A DNA stretch of 64,000 nt from Pseudomonas entomophila. Lineage in GTDB: Bacteria > Pseudomonadota > Gammaproteobacteria > Pseudomonadales > Pseudomonadaceae. Positions 27,743-37,452 of the stretch are shown here, piece by piece. The first letter of the stretch is position 1. The number at the start of each line of letters is the position of its first letter. The stretch is taken from NCBI RefSeq assembly GCF_013523165.1, contig NZ_JAAMQI010000012.1, positions 1 through 64,000 on the forward strand, given 5' to 3'. A program made the translations under genes and the position numbers. The notes under the pieces are model-generated. The model had not been told where the DNA came from. It made no database searches and was given only the letters and a program-made list of their open reading frames with translations.

Positions 27743-30229
27743 TTACCCCGCGTCGACGTCCGCCGACACCTCCGCGTTCAGGGTGACCTGCCGGATCGAC
27801 AGCCGCAGCTCGGCCGACAGGACGCGCTTGGCCACGCCTTCGGCCAGTTCACCCAACCGACTGGGGTAGCTCAAGCGGCCCTGTGCGTCGGCGCGTACCA
27901 CCCCCTCGCGCAACAGGGTCTGGATGAAGTGCCGGAACAGGGTCTTGTCGAAGAACTCCGGTGCGTTCAGCCCGTGCAGGATCGACAGGCGCTGGGCCAT
28001 CATCACGCACAGGCCTTCCAGCGCTTCGGCGGTCAGGTTGCGTTGGCCGTTGTCCAGCAGCAACGAGGTGGCCATGTAGAAGCGCTGCAAGGTCTGCGTG
28101 ATCGCCCGTGCCAACAAGGTCAGCAGGACGAACTGGCGCGAACTGGGCGCCGGGCGCAGGTACACGCCGTTCTCCTGGCGCAGCATGCCCTGCGCGACCA
28201 GGGCCTCGAGCCACTGGTCGATGACGGCCTCGAGCTGGTCGGGCGACCAGCGCAGGAACAGCTCGGCCTGCAGGTAGGGATACAGGGCGCTGGCGTAGGT
28301 GCCGATCTGCTGCCGGTTCATGCGCGAGCTGCTCATGAAGAAGCTCGCCAGCAGCGCTGGCAGCGCGAAGATGTGCAGGATGTTGTTGCGGTACCAGGTC
28401 ATCAGCACCGCGTTGGTTTCTTCCAGGTAGAGAATGCGGCCCAGCGCGTCGCTCTGCTCCGACAGCAGGCCCATGCCCTTGACGTGTTCGATCAAGGCCA
28501 GGCCATCGCCCTCGGGCAGTGTCGAATGGGCGGAGTAGGGCACCTGCCGCAGCAACGCCAGGTACGTGTCGAGCACGCGTCGAAGGGCGCGTTCGTCGAG
28601 GGCCAGACGGCTGGTGGAGAGCAGCGCCAGCGCCACCAGGTTGACCGGATTGACCGCGGCGGCCTCGTTCAGGTGCTGGGCCACGGTGTCGCCCAGGCGG
28701 GTGGTCACCGTGTTGAGCCAGGCCGGGCGGGCATCGGGTGCGTCGCTGTGCGTTCGCCAGTCGGGATGGTGCTGGTCGAGAAACTCGGCCAGCCGGACCG
28801 GCTCGCCGAAGTTGACTGCGACTTGGCCATAGCGTTGCCTGAGCGCGCCAATGACCTTGAAGATGTCGAAGATCGACTCCTTCTTCTTGTGCGCCCCGCG
28901 CAGCTCGCCCAGGTAGGTCCGCCCTTCGAGCACGCGCTCGTAGCCGATGTACACCGGCACGAAGACGATCGGCGTGCGTGACGAGCGCAGGAAGCTGCGC
29001 AGGGTGATGGCCAGCATGCCGGGACGCGGTTGCAGCATCCGGCCGGTGCGCGAGCGGCCTCCCTCGACGAAATATTCGACCGGGAAGCCCTTGCTGAACA
29101 GCGTGTGCAGGTACTCGTTGAACACGGCGGCATACAGGGGGTTGCCCTTGAACGTACGGCGCATGAAGAAGGCGCCGCCACGGCGCAGCAGGTTGCCGAC
29201 CACCGGCATGTTCAGGTTGATGCCGGCGGCGATGTGCGGGGGCGTCAGACCATTGCGGAACAGCAGGTAGGACAGCAGCAGGTAGTCGATGTGGCTACGG
29301 TGGCAGGGGACATAGATGATTTCATGACCCGGCGCCAGGTCCTGGACCTGCTCGATGTGGTTGACCTTGATGCCGTCGTAGATCTTGTTCCAGAACCAGC
29401 TGAGTACCACCTCCAGGAAGCGGATGACGGTGTAGGTGTAGTCCGAGGCGATCTCGTTGGCGTAGCGCAGGGCCTGGGCTTCGGCCTTGGCCAGCGGGAT
29501 GGCGTCGCGCGTGGCCTGCTCGGCGATCGCCTGACGTACCAGCTCGGCGTGCAGCAGCCCCTTGACCAGGTGGCGGCGATGCGAAATGTCGGGGCCGATC
29601 ACCGCTGTCTTGAGGTTGCGCAGGTGCACCCGCAGCAGGCGCTGCGCCATGCGCACGGTGCGCTCGGGGCCTTTGCCCTGCGCCACCAGCGGGCGCACGC
29701 GCAAAGGGTCGGAGAACTGCACCCGGGTCTTGCGTCCCAGCACCAGGACGGTCAGCAACCGGCGCAGGCGTCCGGTCACTGCCCAGCTGTCGGCGAACAG
29801 CAGTTTCCAAGGGCTCGATTCGCTGTCAGGTGACTGACCCCAGAACACGCTGACCGGGATGATCTGCACGTCCGTTTCCACCTGCTCGCTCACCGTGTCG
29901 ACGATACGCCGCAGGGCCGGTGGCGCGCCGCGCTTGTCGCGCCGTCCGAGCCAGTCGGCTTCCGGCGTCAGGTAGAAGAACGCCGCAGGCTCCTGGCGAC
30001 CGCCCACGGCCACGGACACCACCGGTCGCGGCAGGCCGGCCTTGACGCACTCGTGGTCCAGCACTGCCAGGTCGGTGGCCGAGGGCGAAGGCAGGGCGTA
30101 GATCACCGGGCACGTACGGTCGAGCTTGAGCCCCGGCGACGACGGATTGATGGTTTCGGAGCGCACCCACAGATACAGCAGGCGGCGCAGGGCACCGAAC
30201 ATCAGGCGACGCAGAGGGGAACGGGTCAT
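27743..30229 (-). CDS. plsB: Glycerol-3-phosphate acyltransferase PlsB
   Basis: PlsB acylates sn-glycerol-3-phosphate at position 1, the first step of phospholipid synthesis, at the inner membrane. The 828 residues contain the four acyltransferase motifs: [12 protein letters not shown] (HX4D, His310 and Asp315), [25 protein letters not shown] and [13 protein letters not shown]. Length fits the family. The frame runs upstream to a TTG at 30307, but ATG 30229 ([12 protein letters not shown]) is chosen because it matches family N-termini. The ribosome site is weak. It is divergent from the cold-shock gene. Confidence 0.95.
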   Translation of the reverse strand: MTRSPLRRLMFGALRRLLYLWVRSETINPSSPGLKLDRTCPVIYALPSPSATDLAVLDHECVKAGLPRPVVSVAVGGRQEPAAFFYLTPEADWLGRRDKRGAPPALRRIVDTVSEQVETDVQIIPVSVFWGQSPDSESSPWKLLFADSWAVTGRLRRLLTVLVLGRKTRVQFSDPLRVRPLVAQGKGPERTVRMAQRLLRVHLRNLKTAVIGPDISHRRHLVKGLLHAELVRQAIAEQATRDAIPLAKAEAQALRYANEIASDYTYTVIRFLEVVLSWFWNKIYDGIKVNHIEQVQDLAPGHEIIYVPCHRSHIDYLLLSYLLFRNGLTPPHIAAGINLNMPVVGNLLRRGGAFFMRRTFKGNPLYAAVFNEYLHTLFSKGFPVEYFVEGGRSRTGRMLQPRPGMLAITLRSFLRSSRTPIVFVPVYIGYERVLEGRTYLGELRGAHKKKESIFDIFKVIGALRQRYGQVAVNFGEPVRLAEFLDQHHPDWRTHSDAPDARPAWLNTVTTRLGDTVAQHLNEAAAVNPVNLVALALLSTSRLALDERALRRVLDTYLALLRQVPYSAHSTLPEGDGLALIEHVKGMGLLSEQSDALGRILYLEETNAVLMTWYRNNILHIFALPALLASFFMSSSRMNRQQIGTYASALYPYLQAELFLRWSPDQLEAVIDQWLEALVAQGMLRQENGVYLRPAPSSRQFVLLTLLARAITQTLQRFYMATSLLLDNGQRNLTAEALEGLCVMMAQRLSILHGLNAPEFFDKTLFRHFIQTLLREGVVRADAQGRLSYPSRLGELAEGVAKRVLSAELRLSIRQVTLNAEVSADVDAG

Positions 30230-30446
30230 CGGGGGGCAGGGCTCTGGCTGGACGGTATGAAGTGACGCGCAAGCCGCCAGTCTGCCGCATCCGCTGGCGT
30301 TCGGCAAAAGCCCTGGGCATGGTTTTTTGGAAGCCGAATTTGAAATCCGGTCCGTAGCTTGCAGGAAACTTCTTCGAGTCGTGTAAGCCTTGCATGAGTG
30401 GCCAGGCTGCGACGCTCGTCAAAACAAAAGATCAGGAGTGGTACAG

Positions 30447-30656
30447 ATGTCGTCTCGTGAAACTGGAAACGTGAAGTGGTTCAACGATGCCAAGGGCTAC
30501 GGCTTCATTCAGCGGGAGGGCGGCGCGGACGTCTTCGTTCATTTCCGGGCGATTCGGGGTGAGGGGCACCGTACGCTGCTCGAAGGCCAACGTGTGGAAT
30601 ACGCCTTGGTCGAAGGCCAGAAGGGCCTTCAAGCCGAGGACGTCCTGGGCTTGTGA
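30447..30656 (+). CDS. Cold-shock domain protein (CspA family)
   Basis: A 69-residue single-stranded nucleic-acid-binding OB-fold protein. RNP1 is KGYGFI (16-21) and RNP2 is VFVHF (29-33), inside [19 protein letters not shown]. The second RNP has FVHFRAI where most CspA proteins have FVHFSAI. ATG 30447 has CAGGAG 8 nt upstream. The frame extends to 30390, but that part is leader. The long leader (over 140 bp to plsB) is where cold-responsive control would sit. A GC-rich hairpin (GGCCGCGCC/GGCGCGGCC, 30667-30690) follows the stop. Confidence 0.93.
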   Translation: MSSRETGNVKWFNDAKGYGFIQREGGADVFVHFRAIRGEGHRTLLEGQRVEYALVEGQKGLQAEDVLGL

Positions 30657-30749
30657 ACGGCCGCCAGGCCGCGCCGGACAAGGCGCGGCCCGATGCGCAG
30701 GGCACCGGCCACCGAGACGCGCTCGGTCAGGCCGGTACGCCGGACGTGG

Positions 30750-31124
30750 TCAGGTCCGCCAGGTGATTTCCTGTTCGCCATCGGCGCTGATGCGTACCCA
30801 GCGATCGGCGTCTTCCTCGCCTTCCTCCTCCACCCAGCTGCCCGGTGCGCAACGCACCTCCACCTGCAGCGCGGCATACACGGCGTGTGCGCAGGCGATG
30901 TCGTCCTCCCACGGGGTCTGGTCGCTTTCCAGCAACAGGCTGTTCCATTTCCCTACAGCGTTGGGTACCCAGGTGACCGGAATGTTACCGGCGCGGCACT
31001 TCCAGGTCTGGCCCTGCTGCTGCCAGGGCGAGCACTGACCCAGCGCCTGCTCCAGCCAGGTGGTCACCTGATGGCGGGACACGTCGCTGTCCTTGAGGTA
31101 GATCTCGATATCGGGTTGGCGCAT
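30750..31124 (-). CDS. Conserved hypothetical protein
   Basis: 124 residues, no family recognised. It has a regular alpha/beta look (DIEIYLKDSDVSRHQVTTWL, then WNSLLLESDQTPWEDDIACA) and an acidic run EEEGEEDADRW. No signal peptide. ATG 31124 with GGAG 7 nt upstream is preferred over the ATG at 31169, which lies inside the end of rlmA. It is the third gene of the dapE-rlmA operon, 19 bp after the rlmA stop, so cotranscription is likely. Function unknown. Confidence 0.75.
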   Translation of the reverse strand: MRQPDIEIYLKDSDVSRHQVTTWLEQALGQCSPWQQQGQTWKCRAGNIPVTWVPNAVGKWNSLLLESDQTPWEDDIACAHAVYAALQVEVRCAPGSWVEEEGEEDADRWVRISADGEQEITWRT

Positions 31125-31143
31125 CAAAAGGCTCCAGGTGTGC

Positions 31144-31956
31144 TCAGTCTTGGCGCACGAAATAGTCATAGCGCATGGAAACGGTGACGTCGAACGGTTC
31201 GGGCTGGTCGATCACCTGCGCGCGCCGTTCGGCGCTGGCGCGCCAGCCATGGGGCGTCATCGCCAGCAGGTCGGCACGCGCCTGAGGGTCGGCCAGCGAC
31301 AGGCGGAACGTCAAGGTCTCGCTATGGGCATGCTGCATCGACGCTGGCACCAGTGCCAGGTGCTTGTCGTCGGCATACGGGCGGACCTCGTCGTACAGCA
31401 CCTGGCGCAATTCCATCAAGTGGTCGCGGGTCGGGCCCACGCGCATCAGGCCGCCGCCAGGGCTCAGCAGGCGCAGGGCCTCCTGCCAGTCGAGGGGGCT
31501 GAAGACGCTGGCGATGAACTGGCAACTGGCGTCGGCCAGGGGCACGCGCGCCATGCTCGCGACCAGCCAGGTCACCTCGGCGGCACGGCGGCAGGCGCGC
31601 TTGACCGCTTCGCGCGAGATGTCCAGGGCATAGCCGTCGGCTTCAGGCAGGGCCTGGGCGATCTGCGCCGTGTAGTAGCCTTCGCCGCAGCCGATGTCCA
31701 GCCAGCTGGTCGGGTGACGCTCGGCGGCCAGTGCGGCCAGACGCCGGGCCACCGGGGCATAGTGGCCGGCCTCCAGGAAGCCGCGACGGGCGTCGACCAT
31801 CGCCTGGTTGTCACCAGGGTCGCGGCTGTTCTTGTGCTGCACCGGCAGCAGGTTCAGGTAGCCTTGGCGCGCGCGGTCGAAGCGATGACCGGCCGCACAG
31901 GCCACGCCGTTGTCGAGGCGCGACAACGGCGCATGGCACAGCGGACAGGCAAGCAT
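31144..31956 (-). CDS. rlmA: 23S rRNA (guanine-N1-)-methyltransferase RlmA
   Basis: RlmA methylates G745 of 23S rRNA. The 270 residues begin with a zinc site formed by Cys4, Cys7, Cys20 and His24 (LACPLCHAPL, then VACAAGHRFD). QGYLNLLPVQHKNSRDPGDN is a family hallmark, and SAM motif I is WLDIGCGEGYYT. The ATG overlaps the dapE stop by one base (TGATG), so translation is coupled. Confidence 0.93.
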   Translation of the reverse strand: MLACPLCHAPLSRLDNGVACAAGHRFDRARQGYLNLLPVQHKNSRDPGDNQAMVDARRGFLEAGHYAPVARRLAALAAERHPTSWLDIGCGEGYYTAQIAQALPEADGYALDISREAVKRACRRAAEVTWLVASMARVPLADASCQFIASVFSPLDWQEALRLLSPGGGLMRVGPTRDHLMELRQVLYDEVRPYADDKHLALVPASMQHAHSETLTFRLSLADPQARADLLAMTPHGWRASAERRAQVIDQPEPFDVTVSMRYDYFVRQD

Positions 31957-33107
31957 CAGGCGAGCAACCTCACCAGGGTCTGGTAGTAGATCTCGGTCAG
32001 CAGGTCGAGGTCGCTGGCCAGGATACGCTCGTCGACCTGATGGATCGTGGCATTGACCGGCCCCAGCTCGACCACCTGGGTGCCGAGCGTGGCGATGAAG
32101 CGTCCGTCCGACGTCCCGCCGCTGGTGGACGGCTGGGTCTGACGGCCGGTCACCGCCTGGATGCTGGCGGCGACCGCATCGAGCAGGTCACCCGGCTCGG
32201 TCAGGAACGGCAGACCGGAGAGCGACCAGTCGATCGACCAGTCCAGCTGGTGCGCATCGAGGATCGCCGCGACGCGCTGTTGCAGGCCTTCGACCGTCGA
32301 TTCGGTGGAGAAGCGGAAGTTGAACAGCGCCGTCAGCTCGCCCGGTACCACGTTGGTGGCGCCCGTTCCGGCATTGAGGTTGGAGATCTGGAAGCTGGTC
32401 GGCGGGAAGAACGCATTGCCGGCATCCCAGTGCTCGGCCGCCAGTTCGGCCAACGCGGGCGCGGCCAGGTGGATCGGGTTGCGCGCCAGGTGCGGGTAGG
32501 CCACATGGCCTTGCTTGCCACGTACCGTCAGGGTCGCACCGAGCGAGCCACGGCGGCCGTTCTTGACCACGTCACCGAGCAGCGTGGTGCTGGACGGCTC
32601 GCCGACGATGCACCAGTCCAGGCGCTGCTGACGGGCGCGCAGGCGCTCGACCACGGCCTTGGTGCCATGGTCGGCCGGGCCTTCCTCGTCACTGGTGATC
32701 AGGAAGGCGATCTGCCCACGGTGGTCGGGGTAGTCCTGCACGAAGCGCTCGCTGGCCACCACCATCGACGCCAGGCTGCCCTTCATGTCGGCAGCGCCCC
32801 GTCCACACAGCATGCCCTGGTCGTCGATCAGCGCCTCGAACGGCTGGTGCGTCCAGGCCTGAAGCGGGCCGGTGGGCACCACGTCGGTATGCCCGGCAAA
32901 GCACAGCACCGGGCCGTCCTGGTGACCATGGGTCGCCCAGAAGTTGTCGACGTCCTCGATGCGCATCGGCTCGAGCGAGAAGCCGACCTGCGCCAGGCGG
33001 CGCATCATCTGCGCCTGGCAATCGGCATCGACGGGGGTCACGGACGGACGGCGGATCAGGTCGCAGGCCAGTTGAAGGGTAGGCGAGAGGTCGGCTGAGG
33101 CCGTCAT
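31956..33107 (-). CDS. dapE: Succinyl-diaminopimelate desuccinylase
   Basis: DapE cleaves N-succinyl-LL-diaminopimelate to LL-DAP and succinate in the lysine and peptidoglycan pathway. The 383-residue M20 di-zinc hydrolase has His73 and Asp75 ([11 protein letters not shown]), Asp107 ([10 protein letters not shown]), and the catalytic/metal Glu pair in [11 protein letters not shown] (141-142). Its partners dapD and dapC are at 38730 and 42303. A possible -10 (TATAAG) on the minus strand near 33300 would leave a 190-nt leader. Confidence 0.96.
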   Translation of the reverse strand: MTASADLSPTLQLACDLIRRPSVTPVDADCQAQMMRRLAQVGFSLEPMRIEDVDNFWATHGHQDGPVLCFAGHTDVVPTGPLQAWTHQPFEALIDDQGMLCGRGAADMKGSLASMVVASERFVQDYPDHRGQIAFLITSDEEGPADHGTKAVVERLRARQQRLDWCIVGEPSSTTLLGDVVKNGRRGSLGATLTVRGKQGHVAYPHLARNPIHLAAPALAELAAEHWDAGNAFFPPTSFQISNLNAGTGATNVVPGELTALFNFRFSTESTVEGLQQRVAAILDAHQLDWSIDWSLSGLPFLTEPGDLLDAVAASIQAVTGRQTQPSTSGGTSDGRFIATLGTQVVELGPVNATIHQVDERILASDLDLLTEIYYQTLVRLLA

Positions 33108-33207
33108 GGGTCACTCCAGGGGCAGGGCGAGAGGCAGGGTGGTCGGCGTCGTCAGGCGGCCGTTCGCAGCGACAGGACCGCCCCCGGTTCAGACCATGCG
33201 GTCGACC

Positions 33208-33250
33208 TGTAGGAGCGGCCCCTGCGCCGCAATGGACCGTACAGCGGTCC
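33208..33250 (+). repeat. REP unit D, solitary, variant outer hairpin
   Basis: It begins TGTAGGAGCGG with inner hairpin GCGGC/GCCGC, then AAT and the outer hairpin GGACCG-TACAG-CGGTCC (33234-33250). The outer stem sequence differs from the other units but stays perfectly paired. No inverted partner nearby. Confidence 0.75.
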
Positions 33251-33398
33251 CAGGATCGGTCAGACCCTGATGCACCGAGGCCACGCATAAAGCCCGTTAT
33301 CTTATATCAAAGCCACGCCGAGGGCACGTACGACGCGACTGCGCAGCGGTCTTTGAACGCGCCGGATTTTGCCCGTCCCGGCGCACGCATGCAGCCCC

Positions 33399-35990
33399 TC
33401 ATTCGACGGCAGAGCGTTCCGCCAACGTGTCGCGCCGGGGTAGCGATGACAGGAACGCCATCACCAACGCTGCCAGGTACGGCAGCGACTGCACCAGCAG
33501 CATCACCACCCAGAAGCGCATGTCCGCATTGGGCAGGCCCTGGACCAGGCAGATCCCCGCCGCTGCGCTCCACAACAGCAGCAGGATGAACAGCTCCTCG
33601 CGGGCTTCGGCGATGGCCACCAGCACGCCATGGCTGTCGGCATGCTTAGGGGTGCGGATGAACGGCATGCTGCGGGTGAAGAACCCGTACAGCACCGCCT
33701 TGGCGATCGTGTGCGACAGCGCCAGGCCCGCGAGCGCAGCGGCGAAGGCATCCTTCAGGTCGACGCCCACCGCACGGCGGTAGAGGAAGAGGATCTTGCC
33801 GACCTTGAAGCCGAACAGCGCCAGTGGCGGGATGGCGAACATCAGCAGCGGCGGGTCGACCCGCTGCGGGACGATGATCATCGCCGCCGACCAGAGCAGC
33901 GCGCCGACGGTGAAGAAGATGTTCATGCCGTCGGCGACCCACGGCAGCCAGCCGGCCAAAAAGTGGTAGCGCTGCCCGCGGGTCAGCTCGCTGCCACGGC
34001 CGCGCAGCAGGGCGCCGGCGTGGTGCTTGATGATCTGGATGGCGCCGTAGGCCCAGCGGAAGCGCTGCTTCTTGAAGTCGATGAAGGTGTCCGGCATCAA
34101 CCCCTTGCCGTAGCTGTCGTGGGCGTAGGCGGCCGAATAACCGCGCTCGAACACCCGCAGGCCCAGTTCGGCATCCTCGCAGATGCACCAGTCGGCCCAG
34201 CCCAGCTCGTCGAGCACCGAGCGGCGCGTCATGGTCATGGTGCCGTGCTGGATGATCGCGTTGCGCTCGTTGCGGGTGACCATGCCGATGTGGAAGAAGC
34301 CCTTGTACTCGCTGTAGCAGAGCGTCTTGAACAGGCTCTCGTGCTGGTCGCGGTAGTCCTGGGGCGACTGCACCACGGCGATCTTCGGGTCGGCGAAGTG
34401 CGGCACCATGTGCTTGAGCCAGTTGCGGTCGACGCAGTAGTCCGAGTCGATCACCGCGATCACCTCGGCATCCGGGGCGGTGTGCGGCAGCAGGTAGTTC
34501 AGCGCGCCGCCCTTGAACCCCGCCAGCGGCGACACGTGGAAGAACCTGAAGCGTTCGCCGAGCCGTTCGCAATGCGCCTTGAGCGGTTCCCAGACGGCCG
34601 GATCCTTGGTGTTGTTGTCGATCACCAGCACTTCGAAGTCGGGGTAGTCCAGCGCGGCCAGGGCATCGAGGGTCTGCTTGACCATCTCCGGCGGCTCGTT
34701 GTAGCACGGCACGTGCACCGACACCTTGGGCCGGTAGGCGCTGTCGGTGTGCACCGGCAAAAATTCCCGGCGGCGCTTGTGGATCCAGACCGCCTCGGCC
34801 AGCTCGTGGGCCTCGGTCAGCAGCACGATGAACACGCCCAGCGCCCCCAGCCCCAGCAGCACGCCCACGGTCAGACTGAACCAGGTGCTGTACTGCTGGC
34901 TGTAGTCATAGGCGATCCACACCAGCACCGAACCGCACAGAAAGGCGATGAAGGTCAGGAAGGTGCGCCCACGCTGGCGCAGGGTCGAGCCATCGATCAG
35001 CAGCAGGGCCAGGGCCAGCAGCGCCAGCACCACCGAGGCTACCGCCAGGGCGCGCCACTGCGGGATCGCCACCACCGGCCCTTCGAAGTTGAATTTCTGC
35101 TGCCGCGCGGCGTTGAACACGCCCCAGTACGCGCCTACCGAGCCTTCGTCGCTGGCCTTCCAGGGCTGGTCGTAGGCTTCGATCACGAAATAGTTGTAGC
35201 CGCGTCGGTTGAGCGTGTTGACCAGGGTGCGCAGGTAGATGGCCTGGTCGGCCTGGGTGGCGTCGGCACCGCCGCGCATGCGCCCGTTGCTCGGCCAGCC
35301 GACCTCGGACAGCAGCAGCGGCTTGCGCGGGAACTGCTGCTTGAGTTCGCGGGCGCGGTCGAGCACGAACTGCACCGAGTCGTTCACCGGCACGAATTCC
35401 CAGTACGGCAGGATGTGCGCGGCGATCAGGTCCACATGCCGTGCCAGCTCGGGATGCGCCTTCCAGATGTGCCACTGTTCGCTGGTGGTGACCGGGACCT
35501 TGACGGCGGCGCGCACCCGGTCCAGGTAGGCGATCAGCCCTTCAGGGGTGACCTCCTCGCGGAACAGTGCCTCGTTGCCGACCACCACACGGATCACGCT
35601 GCGCGAGGTGTTGGCCAGCTCGATGGCCCGGGCGATCTCGCGTTCGTTGCGCTCCAGGTCCGGGCTGATCCAGATGCCCAGGGTCACCCGCAGGCCCATC
35701 TCCTCGGCCAGCCGGGGAATCTGCGCCTGACTGCCCTCGACGGTGTAGATCCGGAGGCTGTCGGTCAGCGTGCTCAGCTGCGCCAGGTCCTCGCGCAGTT
35801 CTTGCTCGCTGGGGTACTGACCCCGTTGCGGGCTTTCGTTCAGGCGAAACGGCGAGTACGAGAAGCCCGAGATCTGCTCGGGCCAGGCGGGGGCGGACAC
35901 CGGCCGATTGACCAGGGCCCAGAAGCCGGTGAACAGGGCGGCGATGACCAGCACCACGACCAGGTTGAGGCCGAATTTGCGTGACGACAT
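33399..35990 (-). CDS. NdvB-like GH17-GT2 beta-glucan synthase
   Basis: A large inner-membrane enzyme, 863 residues. After TM1 (about 8-27) comes a periplasmic GH17-like domain with both catalytic Glu candidates, Glu140 (VVVGNEAL) and Glu229 (LLSEVGWPSNGR). Several TM helices (about 315-395) lead to a cytoplasmic GT2 domain: VPCYNEPPE, VIDSDYCVD, CEDAELGLRV, QRFRW. C-terminal TM helices form the channel region. The architecture is that of Pseudomonas NdvB, which makes beta-1,3-glucans linked to biofilm antibiotic tolerance. Start 35990 (MSSRKFGLNL) is preferred over 36029. Neither has a good ribosome site. Two palindromes lie upstream. Confidence 0.85.
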   Translation of the reverse strand: MSSRKFGLNLVVVLVIAALFTGFWALVNRPVSAPAWPEQISGFSYSPFRLNESPQRGQYPSEQELREDLAQLSTLTDSLRIYTVEGSQAQIPRLAEEMGLRVTLGIWISPDLERNEREIARAIELANTSRSVIRVVVGNEALFREEVTPEGLIAYLDRVRAAVKVPVTTSEQWHIWKAHPELARHVDLIAAHILPYWEFVPVNDSVQFVLDRARELKQQFPRKPLLLSEVGWPSNGRMRGGADATQADQAIYLRTLVNTLNRRGYNYFVIEAYDQPWKASDEGSVGAYWGVFNAARQQKFNFEGPVVAIPQWRALAVASVVLALLALALLLIDGSTLRQRGRTFLTFIAFLCGSVLVWIAYDYSQQYSTWFSLTVGVLLGLGALGVFIVLLTEAHELAEAVWIHKRRREFLPVHTDSAYRPKVSVHVPCYNEPPEMVKQTLDALAALDYPDFEVLVIDNNTKDPAVWEPLKAHCERLGERFRFFHVSPLAGFKGGALNYLLPHTAPDAEVIAVIDSDYCVDRNWLKHMVPHFADPKIAVVQSPQDYRDQHESLFKTLCYSEYKGFFHIGMVTRNERNAIIQHGTMTMTRRSVLDELGWADWCICEDAELGLRVFERGYSAAYAHDSYGKGLMPDTFIDFKKQRFRWAYGAIQIIKHHAGALLRGRGSELTRGQRYHFLAGWLPWVADGMNIFFTVGALLWSAAMIIVPQRVDPPLLMFAIPPLALFGFKVGKILFLYRRAVGVDLKDAFAAALAGLALSHTIAKAVLYGFFTRSMPFIRTPKHADSHGVLVAIAEAREELFILLLLWSAAAGICLVQGLPNADMRFWVVMLLVQSLPYLAALVMAFLSSLPRRDTLAERSAVE

Positions 35991-36072
35991 AAGCGTGTGA
36001 GATTCCAACGCCCTGGCCGGCGAGGGCATGGGCGGCTGTGCGAAGGTGAGGGTTCCGTCCTGCCCGGAGCAC

Positions 36073-36099
36073 GGACATGTCCTTGTAGGTAACGACCTA
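36073..36099. promoter_or_regulatory. paired palindromes upstream of the NdvB-like gene
   Basis: GGACATGTCC (36073-36082) is a perfect 10-bp palindrome. Three bases later TAGGT-AACG-ACCTA (36086-36099) forms a second. They lie 83-109 bp upstream of the chosen start and could be operators or a leader stem. No known regulator motif is recognised. Confidence 0.35.
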
Positions 36100-36180
36100 T
36101 TAAAGCAGGGTTATGCGGATTAATCCCCTTGACCGGCGCGCTTCCGGGGGGCGAGCGGCACGCAGTCGGCCCGCCGGTGG

Positions 36181-36208
36181 TTCGTCATCCGGCCAACTGC
36201 TTTATACT
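36181..36208 (+). promoter_or_regulatory. candidate promoter of tcdA
   Basis: TATACT at 36203-36208 is a near-consensus -10 box 31 bp upstream of the ATG. TTCGTC at 36181-36186 (16-bp spacer) is a weak -35. Confidence 0.4.
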
Positions 36209-36238
36209 GCGCGCCGGTTTTTTCCAGGGTTGGGCGAC

Positions 36239-37063
36239 ATGAGCACAGAAGATCCACGCTTCGCCGGCATCGCCCGGCTGTATGGCGACGAGGGCCTCGA
36301 GCGCCTGCGCCGCGCCCACGTCGGCGTGGTCGGCATCGGCGGGGTCGGCTCCTGGGTGGCCGAGGCCTTGGCGCGCAGCGGCGTGGGGGAGATCACCCTG
36401 TTCGACCTCGACGATGTCTGCGTCAGCAACACCAACCGGCAGGCCCACGCGCTCGAAGGCCAGGTCGGGCGTGCCAAGGTCGAGGTCATGGCCGAGCGGC
36501 TGCGTGCGATCAACCCGGCCTGCATGGTGCACGCGGTGGCCGATTTCGTGACGCGCGACACGATGGTCGAGTACATCCACGAAGGCTTCGACGGTGTGGT
36601 CGACTGCATCGACAGCGTCAACGCCAAGGCCGCGTTGATCGCCTGGTGCCGGCGGCGCAAGATCGCCATCGTCACCACGGGCGGTGCCGGTGGGCAGATC
36701 GACCCGACCCAGGTTCAGGTCGGCGACCTCAACAAGACCTTCAACGACCCGCTGGCCTCGCGCGTGCGCTCGACGTTGCGTCGCGACTACCAGTTCTCCC
36801 GCAACGTCAGCCGCAATTATGGCGTGCCGTGCGTGTTCTCCAGCGAACAGCTGCGCTACCCGAAAGGCGATGGCAGCGTCTGCCTGCAGAAAAGCTTCGT
36901 GGGCGAAGGCGTGCGCCTGGACTGCTCGGGCGGTTTTGGCGCAGTGATGATGGTCACCGCCACCTTCGGCATGGTCGCCGCCAGCAAGCTGGTGGAAAAA
37001 CTGGTCGGTGGGGCGCGCCGCCCTTCGGAGCGCGCCGTGGCTCAGGTGCCTGCGGCCAGTTGA
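36239..37063 (+). CDS. tcdA: tRNA threonylcarbamoyladenosine dehydratase (TcdA/CsdL)
   Basis: TcdA cyclises t6A37 of tRNA to ct6A in an ATP-dependent reaction. The 274 residues are E1-like (ThiF/MoeB): GIGGVGSWVAEALARSGVG nucleotide-binding loop, DDVCVSNTNRQ, and VTTGGAGGQIDPTQV. The frame is open upstream to 36113, but ATG 36239 (MSTEDPRFAGIARLYG) fits the family. In E. coli it works with CsdA and CsdE. Here those genes face it, and its last 22 bases overlap csdE on the other strand. Confidence 0.95.
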   Translation: MSTEDPRFAGIARLYGDEGLERLRRAHVGVVGIGGVGSWVAEALARSGVGEITLFDLDDVCVSNTNRQAHALEGQVGRAKVEVMAERLRAINPACMVHAVADFVTRDTMVEYIHEGFDGVVDCIDSVNAKAALIAWCRRRKIAIVTTGGAGGQIDPTQVQVGDLNKTFNDPLASRVRSTLRRDYQFSRNVSRNYGVPCVFSSEQLRYPKGDGSVCLQKSFVGEGVRLDCSGGFGAVMMVTATFGMVAASKLVEKLVGGARRPSERAVAQVPAAS

Positions 37064-37452
37064 GCCATGCGTTGCAGCACGGCGTGCAGGCCGTTGCTGC
37101 GTGAGGGAGTGAGCTGGCGCGCCAGGCCCAGCTGGGCGAACCAGTCGGCCAGGTCGACGCGGCCCAGCTCGTCCCGCTCGAGCCCCTGCACGCGCACCAG
37201 CAACACCGCCAGCAGCCCCTTGAGCAGCCGCGCCTCGCTGTCGGCCTGAAACTGCCAGCGTCCGTCGAGGGCCTGCGCGGTCAGCCAGACCACGCTTTCG
37301 CAGCCATGCACCCGGTTGGCCTCGACCTTGTCGGCCTGCGCCAGGGGCGGCAGCCGTTGGCCCCACTGCATCAGCAGGCGTGCCCGCTGTTCCCAGCCCT
37401 GGGCCTGTTCGAACCCCTGCAAAGCCTCGCGGGCCGCGGTCGGCAGCGTCAT
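37042..37452 (-). CDS. csdE: SufE-family sulfur acceptor CsdE
   Basis: CsdE takes persulfide sulfur from CsdA. The 136 residues contain the acceptor Cys51 in NRVHGCESVVWL, which aligns with the active-site loop of SufE/CsdE. The frame is open far upstream, but ATG 37452 overlaps the csdA stop (ATGA), the usual coupling. The stop lies inside the end of tcdA (22-bp convergent overlap). Confidence 0.92.
   Translation of the reverse strand: MTLPTAAREALQGFEQAQGWEQRARLLMQWGQRLPPLAQADKVEANRVHGCESVVWLTAQALDGRWQFQADSEARLLKGLLAVLLVRVQGLERDELGRVDLADWFAQLGLARQLTPSRSNGLHAVLQRMAQLAAGT

Noticed and set aside
30301..30446. A CspA-type cold-shock promoter and thermosensor leader
   Set aside because: The leader is long enough, but no convincing promoter or conserved cold box could be seen, so it is not listed as a feature.
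33630..35984. A 784-codon plus-strand frame within the NdvB-like gene
   Set aside because: Mirror of the strong minus-strand coding sequence. No recognisable protein features.
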